A stretch of DNA of 64,000 bases from Petrosia ficiformis (taxonomy: Eukaryota > Porifera > Demospongiae > Haplosclerida > Petrosiidae). Within the stretch, counting starts at the first letter, position 1; the number at the start of each line of letters is the position of its first letter. The position numbers were made by a program, and so were the translations under genes. The stretch spans positions 5,116,460 to 5,180,459 of the forward strand of contig OX345641.1 in assembly GCA_947044365.1 (NCBI GenBank). The letters run 5' to 3'. Under the pieces are notes generated by a model. The model was not told the DNA's origin. It did not search any database and saw nothing but the letters and a program-made list of their open reading frames with translations. Below are positions 1 to 14,686 of the stretch, piece after piece.

Positions 1-3000
1 AGCAGTCCGCTAGGACTCAATAGGAGTCCATCAGGACCAAGACGGAGTCCACTAGGACACAATAGGAGTTCACTAGGACCCAATAGGAGTCCACTAGGAC
101 AGATTAGTAGTCCACAAGGACCCATCTTGAGTCCATTATTACCAATGAGGAGTCCACTAGGACCCAATACTACTCCACTAGAACCCATAATGAGTCCTCC
201 AGGATCCTTGAAGTGCCCAATAGGAACCAAAAGTACTCCATTAAGACCCATTAGGAGTCCACTGGGACCCATTATAAGTCCAATAGGACCCAATAGGAGT
301 CCTCCAGGACTCAATAGGAGTCCACTAGCACCAATAAGGACTCCACTAGGACCAATAGTGTGTCCACTATGACCAATTAGTAGTTCACAAGCACCCATTA
401 GGAGTCCAGTAGGACCAATATTTTGTCCTCTAGGACCCATGAAGAGTCCAGTAGGAACCAATAGGACTCTATTAGGACCCATTAGGAGTCCACTAGGACA
501 CATAAGGAGTCCACTAGGATCCATTAGGAGTCACATAGGACCCAATAGGACTCCACTATGACTCATTAGGATCCACTAGGACGCATAAGGAGTCCACTAG
601 GACCCATTAGGACTCCATTATGACCCAGAAGGATGCCACTAGGACACAATAGGAGTCCTCTAGGACTCAATAAGAGTCCACTAGGACAAACAATTAGTCC
701 CCTAGGACCCATTAGAAGTCCACTAGGATCCATCTTGAGTCCATTAGGACCAATTAGGTGTCCTCAAGGACCCATAATGATTCTATGCGGACCAATAAGG
801 AACCCATTAGCAGTCCTCTATGACCCATAAGGAGTCCACCAGGACCAAATAGGAGTCCATTAGGACCAAATAGGATTCCGCTAGGACCTATAAGGAGTCC
901 AATAGGACCATTAAAGAGTCCACTGGGACACATAAGGAGTCCAGTATGACCCAATAGAATTCCACAAGGACCAATAAGGTGTCCACTAGTACCCAATAGG
1001 AGTCCACTAGGACCCAATAGTTGTCCACTAGGACATAAAAGGAGTCCACTAGGACCCATTACGAGTCCTCTAGGACCCAATAGGAGTCCAGTAGTACCCA
1101 ATATTACTCCACTAGGACCTATTAGGAGTCGATTCGGACCCATTAGGAATACTTTAGGATCAATAAGGTGTCCACTAGAACCCATTAGGAGTCCACTAGG
1201 ACCCAATAGGTGTCCACTAGGACCCATAGTACTACAAGAGGACCCATTAGGAGTCCAATAGGATCCGATAGTAGTCCACTATGACCCATAAGGAGTCCAC
1301 TAGGACCATTAAGGAGTCCACTAGGACACATTACGAGTCCAGTAGGACCCAATAGAATTCCACAAGGACCAATAAGGTGTCAACTAGTATCCATCAAGTG
1401 TCCACTAGGACCCATTAGGAGTCCAATAGGAGCCATAAGGGATGAAATAGGACCCGATAGGTCTCCACTAGGACCCATTAGTAGTCCACTAGGACCCATT
1501 AGTAGTCCACTAGGACCCTTAAGGAGTGCACTGGGACCCCATAGGAGTCCATTAAGACCCATTATGTGTCCACCATGACAAATTAGGCGTGCTCTAGCAC
1601 TCAAAAGGACTCCACTAGTACCCATAAGGAGTACACTAAGACCCATTATGATTCCACTAGATCCCTATTACGATCGAAGAGGAGTCCACTAGGAACCAAT
1701 AGGAGTCTACTAGGACCAATAAGGTGTCCATTAGGACCCAAAATGAGTCCACTACAACCTAATGGGATTCCACTAGGACCCATTTGGAGTCCACTAGGAC
1801 CCATAAGGAGTCTATTTGGACCCAATATGAGTCCACTGCAACCTCATGGGTGTCCACGAGTACCAGTAAGGAGTCCACTAGGACACATTAGTAGTCCACT
1901 ATTACCAAACACGACTCCACTATGACACCTTAGGAGTCCCCTAGGACTCAATACGACTCCACTATGACCCATTAGGAGTCCACTGGGACCCAATATTACT
2001 CCACTAGGACACATTAGGAGTCCACTAGGACACAATTGTACTCCACTAGGACCCATTAGGTGTACATTAGGACCCATAAAGAGTCCATTAAGAGCCAATA
2101 GATGTCTACTAGGAGATAATATGGAGTCCACTAGGACCAATAAGGAGTCTACTAGGACCAATAATTAGTCCACTAGTACACATTAGGAGTCCTCTAGGAC
2201 CTATAAGGAGTACATTAGAAGCAATTAGGAGTCCAGTAGGACCCAAAAAGACTCCATTAGGACGTCCAATATGAAGCAATTGGATTCAACTAGGACCCAA
2301 TAGGACTCCAATAGTACCCATTAGTAGTCCACTAGGACCCAGAAGGAGTCCACTAGAACACAATGGGAGTCCACTAGGACCCAATAGGACTCCACTAGGA
2401 CCAATTAGGAGTCCACTAGGACTCATCTTGAGTCCACTGGGACCAACAAGGAGTCCACTAGGACCCAATAGGATTCCACTAAGACCTATAACTAGTGCCA
2501 TAAGACACATTATGAATCCGTTAGGACCCAGAAAGAGTCCACTAGGACACAAAAGGAGTCCAGTATGACCCAATAGGTTTCCACTAGGACCCAATAGTAC
2601 TCCACTAGTACCAAATTGGTGTCCACTAGGACCAATTTTGAGTCCACTATGACCAATATTGAGTCCACTAGGACCCTTTAGGAGTCCACTAGGACCCATC
2701 TAGAATACATTAGGACTCATAAGGTGTCCACAAGGACGCAGTAGGTGTCCATTAAGACCCTTTATGAGTCCACTATGATCACTTAGGAGTTCATTAGGAC
2801 CTAGAAGGAGTCCACTAGGACACAATGTGAGTGCCCTAGGACCCAATAGGAGTACACTAGGACAAATAATGAGTGCACAGGACCAATTAGGAGTCCACCA
2901 GAACCCATGTTGAGTCCATTAGGACAAATAAGGTGTCCCCTAGGACTCAATTGGAGTCAACTAGGATCCAATAGTACTCCACTACGACCCATTAGGAATC

Positions 3001-6000
3001 CACTAGTACCCATTAGGAATACATTAGGACCAATAAGGTGTCCACTAGGATGCAGTAGGAGTCCGTTATGACCCATACTGAGTCCTCTAGGACACATGAA
3101 GAGTCCAATAGGACCCAATAGTACTCCACAAAGACCCATTAGGAGTCTACTGGAACCAATTAGAAGTCCAATAGGACCCAATAGGTGTCCACTAGGACCC
3201 AATAGTAGTCCAGTAGGGCCCAATAGGAGTCCAATAGCACCAATAAGGAGTCCACTAGGACCCAACAGGAGTCCACTAGGACCTATAAGCAGTCCACTAG
3301 GACTCATTAGGAGTCCATTAGGACACAGACGGATTACACTAGGTCACGATAGGAGTCCAATAGGACCAATAATGAGTCCACTAGGACCAATTACTAGTTC
3401 AAAAGGACCCATAAGGAGTCCATTAGGACCAATAAGGAGTCCAAAAGGACACAATAGGAGTCCACCAGGGACCAATAGGAGTCCACTAGGACCAATTTGG
3501 AGTCCACTAGGACTCATCTTGAGTCCATTAGGACCAATAAGGAGTCCACTAGGACCCAGTAGGAGTCCACTAGGACCAATTAGGAGTGAACAAAGACCCA
3601 TTAGGATTCCATGAGGACCGATAAGGAGTCCACTAGGACCCATTGGGAGTTCTCTAGGACCCATAAGGAGTCCACTAGGTCCCAGTAGCAGTCGATTAGG
3701 ACCCATTAGGAGTCTTCTAGGATCCATTAAGAATCCATTAGGACCCAGAAGGAGTCCACTAGGACACAATAGGAGTGCACTAGGACCAAGTATGAGTTAC
3801 TAGGACCAATAAGGAGTCCACTAGGACCCAATAGGAGTCCACTAGAACCCAATAGTACTCCACTAGGAGCCATTAGGAGTCCACTAGAACACATTAGGAA
3901 TACATTAGGACCCATAATGAGTCCACTATGAAATAATAGGACTCCATTAGGACCCTTAATGAGTCCTGTAGTACACATGAAGAGTCCAATAGGACCGAAT
4001 AGTACTCCATTAGGACCAATTAGGAGTCTACTGGGACCCATTAGAAGTCCACTAGGACCCAATAGGAGTCAACTAGGACCCAATAGGAGTCCACTAGGAC
4101 CAATAATGAGTCCACTAGGACAAATTAGTAGTCCACAAGGACCCATCAGGAGTCCATTAGGACCTATAAGGATTCCCCTCGGACCAGTAAGGAGTCCGCA
4201 AGGACCCATTAAGTGTCCACTAATACCCATAATGAGTCCTCTAGGACCCATAAAGTGTCCAATAGTACCCAATAGGAATCAATTAGGACCAATTAGGAGT
4301 ACACTGGGACCCATTAGAAGTCCACTATGACACTATAGGAGTCCACTAGGAACCAATAGTTTTTCTCTTGGACACAATAGGAGTCGAATAGGACACCTTA
4401 GGAGTCCAATAAGACCTATTATGTGTCCATTAGGACCAAGTAGGCGTGAACTATGACCCAAACGGATTGCAGTAGGACCCATAAGGGGTCCAGTAGGACT
4501 CAATAGGACTCCAATGGAACCCATTAGGAGTCCGCACGGACACATTATGATTCCACTATATGCCAAAAGGAGTCCATTAGGACCGAACAGAGTCCACTAA
4601 TACCCATTAGTAGTACAATAGGACCTAGAAGGAGTCCATTAGGACCCAATAGGAGTCCATTAGGACCCAATAGTACTCCACAAGTACCAATAAGCAGTCC
4701 TCTAGGACCCAATAAGTGTCCACTAGGACCCATTAGTGCAGTCCACTAGGACCAATTAGGAGTCCATTAGGACCCAGAAGGAGTTCACTAGGACACAATA
4801 GGGGTCCACTAGGACCAAGAAAGAGTCCTCTAGGACAAATAAGGAGTCCACTAGGACCCATAATGAGTCCTATAGGACCCATTATGAGCCCACTAGGACC
4901 CATTAGGAATAAATTAGGACACATAAGGAGTCCACTAGGACCGAATAGGAGTCCAGTGGGACCCTACAGGAGTCCAATAGGACCAATTGGGAGTTCCATA
5001 GGACCCAATAAGTGTTCACTAGGACACAATAGCAGTCCACTAGGACCCAATAGGAGTCCAATAGGACCCAATAGGACTCCACTATTACCAATAAGCAGTC
5101 CTCTAAGACCCAATAGTGTCCACTAGGACCCATTAGGGGAGTCCACTAAGACCAATTAGGAGTCCATTAGGACCCAGAAGGAGTCCACTAGTACACAATA
5201 GGAGTCCACTAGGACCCAATAGAGGACAAATTAGGAGTCCACTAGGACCCGATAGGAGTCCACTAGCACCCATATTGAGTCCTCTAGGACCCATGAAGTG
5301 TCCAATGGGTACATTTAGGATTCCATTAGGACCCAAAAGTACTCCAACAGGACCTATTATGAGTCCACTAGGACCCATTAAAAAGTCCTATAGGACCCAA
5401 TAAGTTTCCCCTAGGACCCAGTAGCAGTCCATTAGGACCCTTCGTGTGTCCATTAGGACCAATAAGGAGTCCACTAGGACCCAATACTACTCCACTAGGA
5501 CCAAAGTGTTGTCCACTAGGACCAATAATGAGTACACTACGACCAATTTAGGAATACATTAGGACCCATAAGGTGTCCACAAGGACGCAATAGGTGTCCA
5601 TTAGGACCCATAAGGAGTCCATTAATACCGATAAGGAGTCCACTATGACCCATTAGGATTCCTCTAGGACCCATAAGGAGTCCAGTAGGACCCATTAAGA
5701 GTCCACTAGGATCCATTAGGAGTCCCTTAGGACCCAGAATGAGTCCACTAGGACACAACATGAGTGCACTAGGACCCAATAGGAGTACACTAGGACCAAT
5801 AATGAGTCCACTAGACGAATTAGGAGTCCACCAGCACCCATGTTGAGTCCATTAGGACCAATAAGGAGTCCCCTAGGACTCAATTGGAGTCAAATAGGAC
5901 CCAATAGTACTCCACTACGACCCATTAGGAATCCTCTAGTACCCATTAGGAATACATTAGGACCCATAAGGTGTCCACTACTACGCAATAAGTGTCCATT

Positions 6001-9000
6001 ACGACCCATAATGAGTCCTCTAGGACCCATGAAGAGTCCAATAGGACACAGTAGTACTCCACTAGGACCCATTAGGAGTCTACTGGAACCCATTAGAACT
6101 CCCATAGGACCCAATAGGTGTCCAATAGGACTCAATAGCTGTCCACTAGGACCCAATAGGAGTCCACTAGGACCCATTAGGAGTCCACTGGGACCCATTA
6201 TAAGTCCAGTAGGATCCAACAAGGTGTCCACTAGGACCCACGTGGAGTCCGCTAGGATCCTATAGTAGTCCAGTAGGAACAATAAGGAGTCCACTACGAC
6301 CCAATAGGAGTTCACTAGGATTTTTAAGGAGTACATTTGGACCTTATTAGGAGTCCACTGGCACCCATTAGGAGTCCACTACGACCCACGAGTAGTCCAA
6401 TAGGACTCCACTAAGACCCATTAGGAGTCCACTAGGACCTATTACGTGTCCACTAGGACCAAATAGGATTCCACTATGTCCAAATAGGAGTTCACTAGTA
6501 CCCAATAGGAGTCCAATAAGACCCATTATGTGTCCATTAGGACAAATTAGGAGTGAACTAGGGCCCAAACGAGTTCCAATAGGACCCATTAGATGTCCAC
6601 TAGGACCCAATAGTAGTCCACTAGGACCCAGAAGGAGTCCATTAAGACACAAAGGGAGTCCACTAGGACCCAATAGGAGTCCACTAGGACCTATAACTAG
6701 TCCAATAGGATCCATTAGGACCCAGAAAGGGTCCACTAGGACACAATAGGAGTCCAGTAGCACCCAATAGGATTCCACTAGGACCCAATAGTACTACTCT
6801 AGGACTAAAGTGGTGTCCACTAGGACCAATAATGAGTCCACGAGGACCAATTAGTCGTCCAGTAGGACCAATAAGGAGTCCACTACGACCAAATAGGAGT
6901 TCACTAGGACCTATAAGGGGTACATTTGGACCCATTAGGAATCCACTAGCACCCATTAGGAGTCCACTACGACCCATGAGTAGTCCAATAGTACCTATTA
7001 CGTGTCCACTAGGACCAAATAGGATTCCACTATGACCAAATAGGAGTTCACTACGACCCAATAGGAGTCCAATAAGACCCATTATGTGTCCAGCAGGACC
7101 AATTAGGAGTGAACTAGGACCCAAACGGGTTCCAATAGGACCCATAAGGAGTCCTGTAGGACTCAATAGGACTCAAGAAGGATCCATTAGATGTCCACTA
7201 GGACTCATCTTGATTCCACTAGGACCAACAAGGAGTCCCCTAGGACTCAATTGGAGTCAACTAGGATCCAAAAGTACTCCACTACGACCCATTAGGAATC
7301 CACTAGTACCAATTAAGAATACATTAGGACCGATAAGGTGTCCACTAGGATGCAGTAGGAGTCCATTAGGACCCATAATGAGTCCTCTAGGACCCATGAA
7401 GAGTCCAATAGGACCCGATAGTACTCCACAAAGACCCATTAGGAGTCTTATGGAACCCATTAGAAGTTCAATAGGACCCAATAGGTGACCACTAGGACCC
7501 AATAGCAGTCCACTAGGACCCAATAGGAGTCCAATAGGAACCATTCAGAGTCCACTGGGACGCATTATATGTCCACTAGGACAGAAACGGTGTCCAATAG
7601 GACCCACTATGTGTCCAATAGGACCCATTTTGAGTCCAATAGGACCCAATAGGAGTCCAGCAGGGCCAAATAGGAGTCCACTAGGACCTATAAACAGTCC
7701 ACTAGGACTCATTAGGAGTCCATTAGGACCCAAACGGAGTCCACTATGTCACGATAGGAGTCAACTAGGACCCAATAGGAGTCCAATAGGACCAATAATG
7801 AGTCCACTAGGACCAATTAGTAGTTCACAAGGACCCATAAGGAGTCCATTAGGACCATTAAGGATTCAACTAGTACCAGTAAGGAGTCCACAAGGACCCA
7901 CTAAGAGTCCACTAGGACCAATTATGTGTCCTCTAGGACCCATGAAGCCTCCAATAGTACCCAATATGACCCATTAGGACCAATTAGGAGTCCACTAGCA
8001 CCAATAAGGAGTCCACTACGACCCAATAGGAGTTCACTAGGACCTATAAGGAGTCCACTTGGACGTATTAGGAGTCCACTAGCACCCATTAGGAGTCCAC
8101 TAGGACTCATGAGGAGTCCAATAGGACACAATAGGACTCCACTAGGACCCATTAGGAGTCCACTAGGACCTATTACGTGTCCACTAGGACCAACTATGCG
8201 TGAAATAGGATTCAAACGGGTTCCACTAGGACCCATAAGGAGTCCAGTAGGACTCACTACGACTCCACAAGGACCCATTAGGTGTCCACTAGGACCCAAG
8301 AGGAGTCCACTAGGACTCAGAAGGAGTCCACTTGGACACAATGAGAGTCCAATAGGACCCAGAAGGAGTCCACTAGCACACAATAGGAGTTCACTAGGAC
8401 CCAATAGGAGTCCACTAGGCCCAATTAGGAGTCCACTAGGACTCATCTTGAGTCCACTAGGACCAACAAGGAGTCCACAAGGACCCAAAAGGTGTCCACT
8501 AGGACCCAGAAGGAGTCCACTACGACCAAATAGGAGTTCACTAGGACCCAATAGGAGTCCACTAGGACCAATTAGGAATCCACTAGCACCCATTAGGAGT
8601 CCACTACGACCCATGAGTAGTCCAATAGTACCTATTACGTGTCCACTAGGACCAAATAGGATTCCACTATGACCAAATAGGAGTTCACTACGACCCAATA
8701 GGAGTCCAATAAGACCCATTATGTGTCCAGCAGGACCAATTAGGAGTGAACTAGGACCCAAACGGGTTCCAATAGGACCCATAAGGAGTCCTGTAGGACT
8801 CAAGAGGACTCAAGAAGGATCCATTAGATGTCCACTAGGACTCATCTTGATTCCACTAGGACCAACAAGGAGTCCCCTAGGACTCAATTGGAGTCAACTA
8901 GGATCCAAAAGTACTCCACTACGACCCATTAGGAATCCACTAGTACCAATTAAGAATACATTAGGACCGATAAGGTGTCCACTAGGATGCAGTAGGAGTC

Positions 9001-12000
9001 CATTAGGACCCATAATGAGTCCTCTAGGACCCATGAAGAGTCCAATAGGACCCGATAGTACTCCACAAAGACCCATTAGGAGTCTTATGGAACCCATTAG
9101 AAGTTCAATAGGACCCAATAGGTGACCACTAGGACCCAATAGCAGTCCACTAGGACCCAATAGGAGTCCAATAGGAACCATTCAGAGTCCACTGGGACGC
9201 ATTATATGTCCACTAGGACAGAAACGGTGTCCAATAGGACCCACTATGTGTCCAATAGGACCCATTTTGAGTCCAATAGGACCCAATAGGAGTCCAGCAG
9301 GGCCAAATAGGAGTCCACTAGGACCTATAAGCAGTCCACTAGGACTCATTAGGAGTCCATTAGGACCCAAACGGAGTCCACTATGTCACGATAGGAGTCA
9401 ACTAGGACCCAATAGGAGTCCAATAGGACCAATAATGAGTCCACTAGGACCAATTAGTAGTTCACAAGGACCCATAAGGAGTCCATTAGGACCATTAAGG
9501 ATTCAACTAGTACCAGTAAGGAGTCCACAAGGACCCACTAAGAGTCCACTAGGACCAATTATGTGTCCTCTAGGACCCATGAAGCCTCCAATAGTACCCA
9601 ATATGACCCATTAGGACCAATTAGGAGTCCACTAGCACCAATAAGGAGTCCACTACGACCCAATAGGAGTTCACTAGGACCTATAAGGAGTCCACTTGGA
9701 CGTATTAGGAGTCCACTAGCACCCATTAGGAGTCCACTAGGACTCATGAGGAGTCCAATAGGACACAATAGGACTCCACTAGGACCCATTAGGAGTCCAC
9801 TAGGACCTATTACGTGTCCACTAGGACCAACTATGCGTGAAATAGGATTCAAACGGGTTCCACTAGGACCCATAAGGAGTCCAGTAGGACTCACTACGAC
9901 TCCACAAGGACCCATTAGGTGTCCACTAGGACCCAAGAGGAGTCCACTAGGACTCAGAAGGAGTCCACTTGGACACAATGAGAGTCCAATAGGACCCAGA
10001 AGGAGTCCACTAGCACACAATAGGAGTTCACTAGGACCCAATAGGAGTCCACTAGGCCCAATTAGGAGTCCACTAGGACTCATCTTGAGTCCACTAGGAC
10101 CAACAAGGAGTCCACAAGGACCCAAAAGGTGTCCACTAGGACCCAGAAGGAGTCCACTAGGACAAAATAGGAGTTCACTAGGACCCAATAGGAGTCCACT
10201 AGGACCAATTAGGAGTCCACTAGGACCCAATAGGAGTCCAGTAGGACCTATAACTAGTCCAATAGGACCCATTAGGAATCCATTATGACCCAGATAGTGT
10301 CCACTAGGAGACAATGGGAGTCCACTAGGACCCAGTAGGAGTCCACTAGGACCAATAACGAGTCCATTAGGACACATTAGGAGTCAATTAGGACCCAGAA
10401 GGAGTCCACTTGAACACATTAGGAGTTCGCTAGGACCTATAAGGAGTCCACTTGGACGTATTAGGAGTCCACTAGCACCCATTAGGAGTCCACTAGGACA
10501 CATAAGGAGTCCAATATGTCACAATAGTACTCCACTAGGACCCATTAGGACTCCATTAGGACCCATTAGGAATACATTAGGACCCATAAGGAGTCTACTA
10601 AGGCGCAATGGGAGTCCATTAGGACCCCATAAGATTCCACCAGGAACAATAAGGAGTCCACTAGGATCCATTAGGAATTCAATAAGACCCATAATGAATC
10701 CTCCAGTACCCATGAAGTGCCCATTTGGAACAAAAAGTACTCCATTAGGACCCATTAGGAGTCCACTGGGACCCATTATAAGTCCAATAGCACCCAATAG
10801 GAATCCTCTAGGACTCAATATGAGTCCACTAGCACCTATAAGGACTCCACTAGGACCAATTAAGAGTCCACTAGGACCCAGACGGAGTCCACTGGGACAC
10901 AATAGGAGTCAATTAGGACCCTATAGGAGTCCTTTAGGACCAATAGTGTGTCCACTAGGACCAATTAGTAGTTCACAAGGACCCATAAGGAGTCCATTAG
11001 GCCCTATAAGGATTCCACTAGGACCAATAAGGAGTCCACAAGGACCCATTAAGTGTCCACTAGGACACTTAATGAGTCCTCTAGGACCCATGAAGTGTGC
11101 AATAGTACACAATAGGACTCCGTTATGACCAATTAGGAGTCCACTGGGACCCATAGGAAGTCCACTATAACACAATAGGAGTAAATTAATACCCATTAGG
11201 AGTCCACCAGGACTCATTATGATTCCACTATATGCCAAAAGGAGTCCATGAGGACCGAACAGGAGTCCACTAAGACCCATTAAGTGTACAATAGGACCCA
11301 GAAAGAGCCATTAGGACCCGATAGGGGTCCATTGGGACCCAATAGTACTCCACTAGGTCCAATCAGCAGTCCTCCAGGACCAAATAAGTGTCCACTAGGA
11401 CCCAATAGGAGTCCACTAGGACCAATGATGAATCTTCTAGGACCAATTAGGAGTCCACTAAGTCAATTCTTGAGTCCATTAGGACCAATAAGGAGTCCAC
11501 CATGACCCAATAGGAGTCCACTAGACCCCAATAATACTCCACTAGAACCCATTAGGTGTCCACTAGGACCCATAAGGAATACATAAGGACCCATAAGGAC
11601 TCCACTGGGACTCAATATGAGTCCATTAGTACCCAATAGAATTCAACTAGGACCAATAAGGAGTCCACGAGGACACATTAGGAGTCCAATAGGACCCATA
11701 ATGAGTCCTCTAGGACCCATGAAGTGTCCAATAGGAACCATTAGGTCTCCATTAGGACCCATTAGGACTCAGCTAAGACCCATTAGGAGTACAATAAGAC
11801 TCCATTAGGACCTAATAGGAGTCCACTAGGACCCAATATGTGTCCACTCGGACCGAATATGAGTCCACTAGGAACAATTAGGTGTCCAACAGGACGTATC
11901 TTGAGTCCATTATGACCAATAAGTAGTACACTAGGACCCAATAGGAGTCCACTAGGACCCAACAGTACTCCACTAGGACCAATTAGGAATACATTAGGAC

Positions 12001-14388
12001 CCATAAGGAGTCCACAAGGATGCAATAGGAGTCCATCAAGTCCCATTAGGACTCCAATGGGACCCAATAGGAGTCCAATACGACCAATAAGGAGTCCAAT
12101 AGGAGCCATTAGGATTCCACTAGGACCTATAACGAGTCCACTAGGTCCCTTTAGGAGTCTATTAGGACCCATTAGGAGTCCATAAGGACCTATGAGCAGT
12201 CCAACAGGACCCATTAGCAGTCCTCTAGGACCCATAAGGAGTCCACCAGGACCAAATAGGAGTCCATTAGGACCCAATAGGAATAATTTAGGATCAATAA
12301 GGTGTCCACTAGAACCCATTAGGAGTCCACTAGGACCCAATAGGTGTCCACTAGGACCCATAGTACTCCAAGAGGACCCATTAGGAGTCCAATAGGATCC
12401 AATAGTAGTCGACTAGGACCCATAAGGAGTCCACTAGGACACATTAGGAGTACCCAATAGAATTTCACAAGGACCAATAAGGTGTCCACTAGTACCCATT
12501 AGGTGTCCACTAGGACCCATTAGGAGTCCACTAGGAGCCATCAGGGATGAACTAGGACCCAATAGGTCTCCACTAGGACCCATTAGTAGTCCACTAGGAC
12601 CCATTAGTAGTCCACTAGGTCCCTTAAGGGGTCCACTGGGACCCTATAGGAGTCCATTAAGACCCATTATGTGTTCACCATGACAAATTAGGCGAGCTCT
12701 AGCACTCAAAAAGACACCACTTGTACCCATAAGGAGTCCACTAGGACCCATTATGATTCCACTAGATCCCAAAAGGAGTCCATTAGGACCAAATAGGAGT
12801 CCGATAGGAACAAATAGGAGTCCACTAGTACCAATAAGGAGTCCAGTAGGAACCATAAAAATTCCACTAGTACCCAATTGGAGTCCACTAGGACCCATAA
12901 ATTGTCCACGAGGACCCAATTGGAGTCCACTAATACCCATTATGAGTCCATTATGACCAATTAGGGGTCCACTAGGACCCAATAGGACTCCACTAGGACC
13001 CATAAGTAGTCCTCTAGGACCCAATAGGACTCCAATAGCAGCCATTAGGTGTCCGCTAGGACCCACTATGATTCCACTAGATCCCAAAATGAGTCAATTA
13101 GGACCCTATAGGTGTCGACTAACACCCAGTATGAGTCCACTAGTACCAATTAGGAGTCCACTAGGACCAATTAGGAGTCCAATAGGACTCAATAGGAGTC
13201 CACTAGGACCAATTTTGTGTCCACTTCGACCCATTAGGAGTCTATTAGGACCCTTAAGGAGACTCAATAGTAGTCCACTAGGACACATTAGGAGTCCGCT
13301 AGGAAACAAAAGCAGTCCACTAGGACCCAATAGGTGTCCTCTAGGACCCAATATTGTGCAAAAGGACCAATAAGGAGTCTTTTAGGACACCATAGCAGTC
13401 CACTAATAACCATAAGTAGTCAACTAGCACTACTTAGGACTCCAAAAGGACCCATATGAGTCCACTAGGACCCATTAGGAGTCAACTAGAGCCCATAATG
13501 CATCCATTAGGACCCAATACAAGATCACTAACACCCACTATGAGTCCACAAGGACCCATAAGGGGTCCACTAGGAATAATTAGGACTCTACCAGACCCAA
13601 TATGAGTCGATTAAAACCCAGTATGTGTCCCCTAGGACCAATTAGTAGTCCACTAGGACCCAATATGATTCCACTAGGAACTAATAGGAGTCCAACTGGA
13701 CCAATAAGGGGTCCACTATGACATATTAGGAGTCCAATATGACCCAATACGATTCCATTAAGACCAATAAGGAGTCCAGTAGGACCCATTATTTGTCCAC
13801 TAGCACCCATTAGTAGTCCAGTAGGACCAATAATCAGTCCCGTAGGACCCATATGTTGTCCTCTAGGACCCGTTAGGAGTCCAGTAGGACACATTAGGAG
13901 TCCACAAGGACCGATAAAAATTCCGCTAGTACCCAATAGGAGACCACTACGACCCATAAGGTGTCCACTAGAACACAATAGGACTCCACTAGGACCCATA
14001 AGTAGTCCACTAGGACCCAATAATTCTCTAATAGGAGCCATTAGGAGTCCGCTAGGACCCACTATGATTCCAATAGATCCCAAAAGGAGTCAATTAGGAC
14101 CCAATAGGAGTCGACTAAGACCCATTATAAGTCCACTAGGACCAAGTGGGAGTCCACTAGGTCCCATTAGGAGTCCTCTAGAACCCATAAGGAGTCCATT
14201 AGGAGCAATTAGTAGTCCACTAGGACCCAATAAGACTCCATTAGGACCAATAAGAAGTCCTTTTTGAAGCAATAGGATTCAAATAGGACGCATTTGGAGT
14301 CCACTAGGACATATTAGGAGTCCACTAGGCCCCATAAGGAGTCTACTAGGACACAATAAGAGTCCATTACGACCAATAAGGAGAGAAC
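1..14388 (+). repeat. 21-bp minisatellite, outer left arm, distal block
   Basis: Uninterrupted tandem array with a 21-bp period. Each unit carries the core GTCCACTAGGAC followed by a variable CC(C/A)A(A/T)TAGGA-type linker. Units differ from one another by point changes at many positions, and occasional units are one to a few bases longer or shorter. Because 21 is seven codons, the array reads as imperfect heptapeptides, SPLGPIR-like on + and GLLMGPS-like on -, in frames broken every 60-290 codons by indels. Base composition is near 50% GC, unlike the AT-rich DNA further in. No gene, RNA or regulatory site is seen. The orientation is opposite to the array at 45955-64000, with which it forms the outer part of a giant inverted repeat. 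Confidence 0.97.
6877..10150 (+). repeat. 1637-bp higher-order repeat, two copies
   Basis: Two adjacent segments (about 6877-8513 and 8514-10150) repeat the same succession of variant 21-bp units almost without change. Distinctive stretches recur exactly 1637 bp apart, for example GCACCCATTAGGAGTCCACT at 6948 and 8585, and the open frames at 7084/8721, 7609/9246 and 7926/9563 follow the same spacing. 1637 is one base short of 78 units. The copies are far more alike than neighbouring 21-bp units are, so the duplication is recent and arose as one block, probably by unequal exchange. Boundaries are approximate because both ends lie in the same repeat family. Confidence 0.92.
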
Positions 14389-14390
14389 TA

Positions 14391-14463
14391 CAGTAGCCCT
14401 CGAAAAAAAGTTCCCGTACCGTAGATGTAGTACGTACGTGCTACGTTACCTACCGTATTACGC
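14391..14463 (+). repeat. left terminal inverted repeat of the Tc1/mariner element
   Basis: Begins CAGTAGCCCTC directly after the TA target site and continues through AAGTTCCCGTAC into CGTA/ACGT-rich sequence ending near GTATTACGC. The first 30 or so bases match the reverse complement of the right end with only a few differences. Beyond that, similarity persists but is gapped. Confidence 0.88.
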
Positions 14464-14686
14464 TATTACTACTTACGTGTAGATGGTTACGCACTTATTG
14501 CGCAGTGTAACGTACATAATTATGTAAAATTATAATTGCCACACCTTAGTGACACGTGCCTAGGCGTAATGTCTGCGGTTTATTTCGTTTCTGTTAGGTC
14601 TGTCTTATTCTTCGTTTATTTCTCTTTCTGCATCTACTTTCTATCTTCGTTCTTAAGTTCTTTTTAGAACTACTAAGTGTGTTACG
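14464..14686. other. transposon 5' interior, no gene recognised
   Basis: Non-repetitive DNA between the left inverted repeat and the transposase remnant. It is pyrimidine-rich on the + strand from 14585 to 14665. I see no promoter or other element that can be defended. Confidence 0.6.

Noticed and set aside
6877..10150. CRISPR array
   Set aside because: There are no constant repeats separated by unrelated spacers. All units are variants of one contiguous 21-bp sequence, and the context is eukaryotic.
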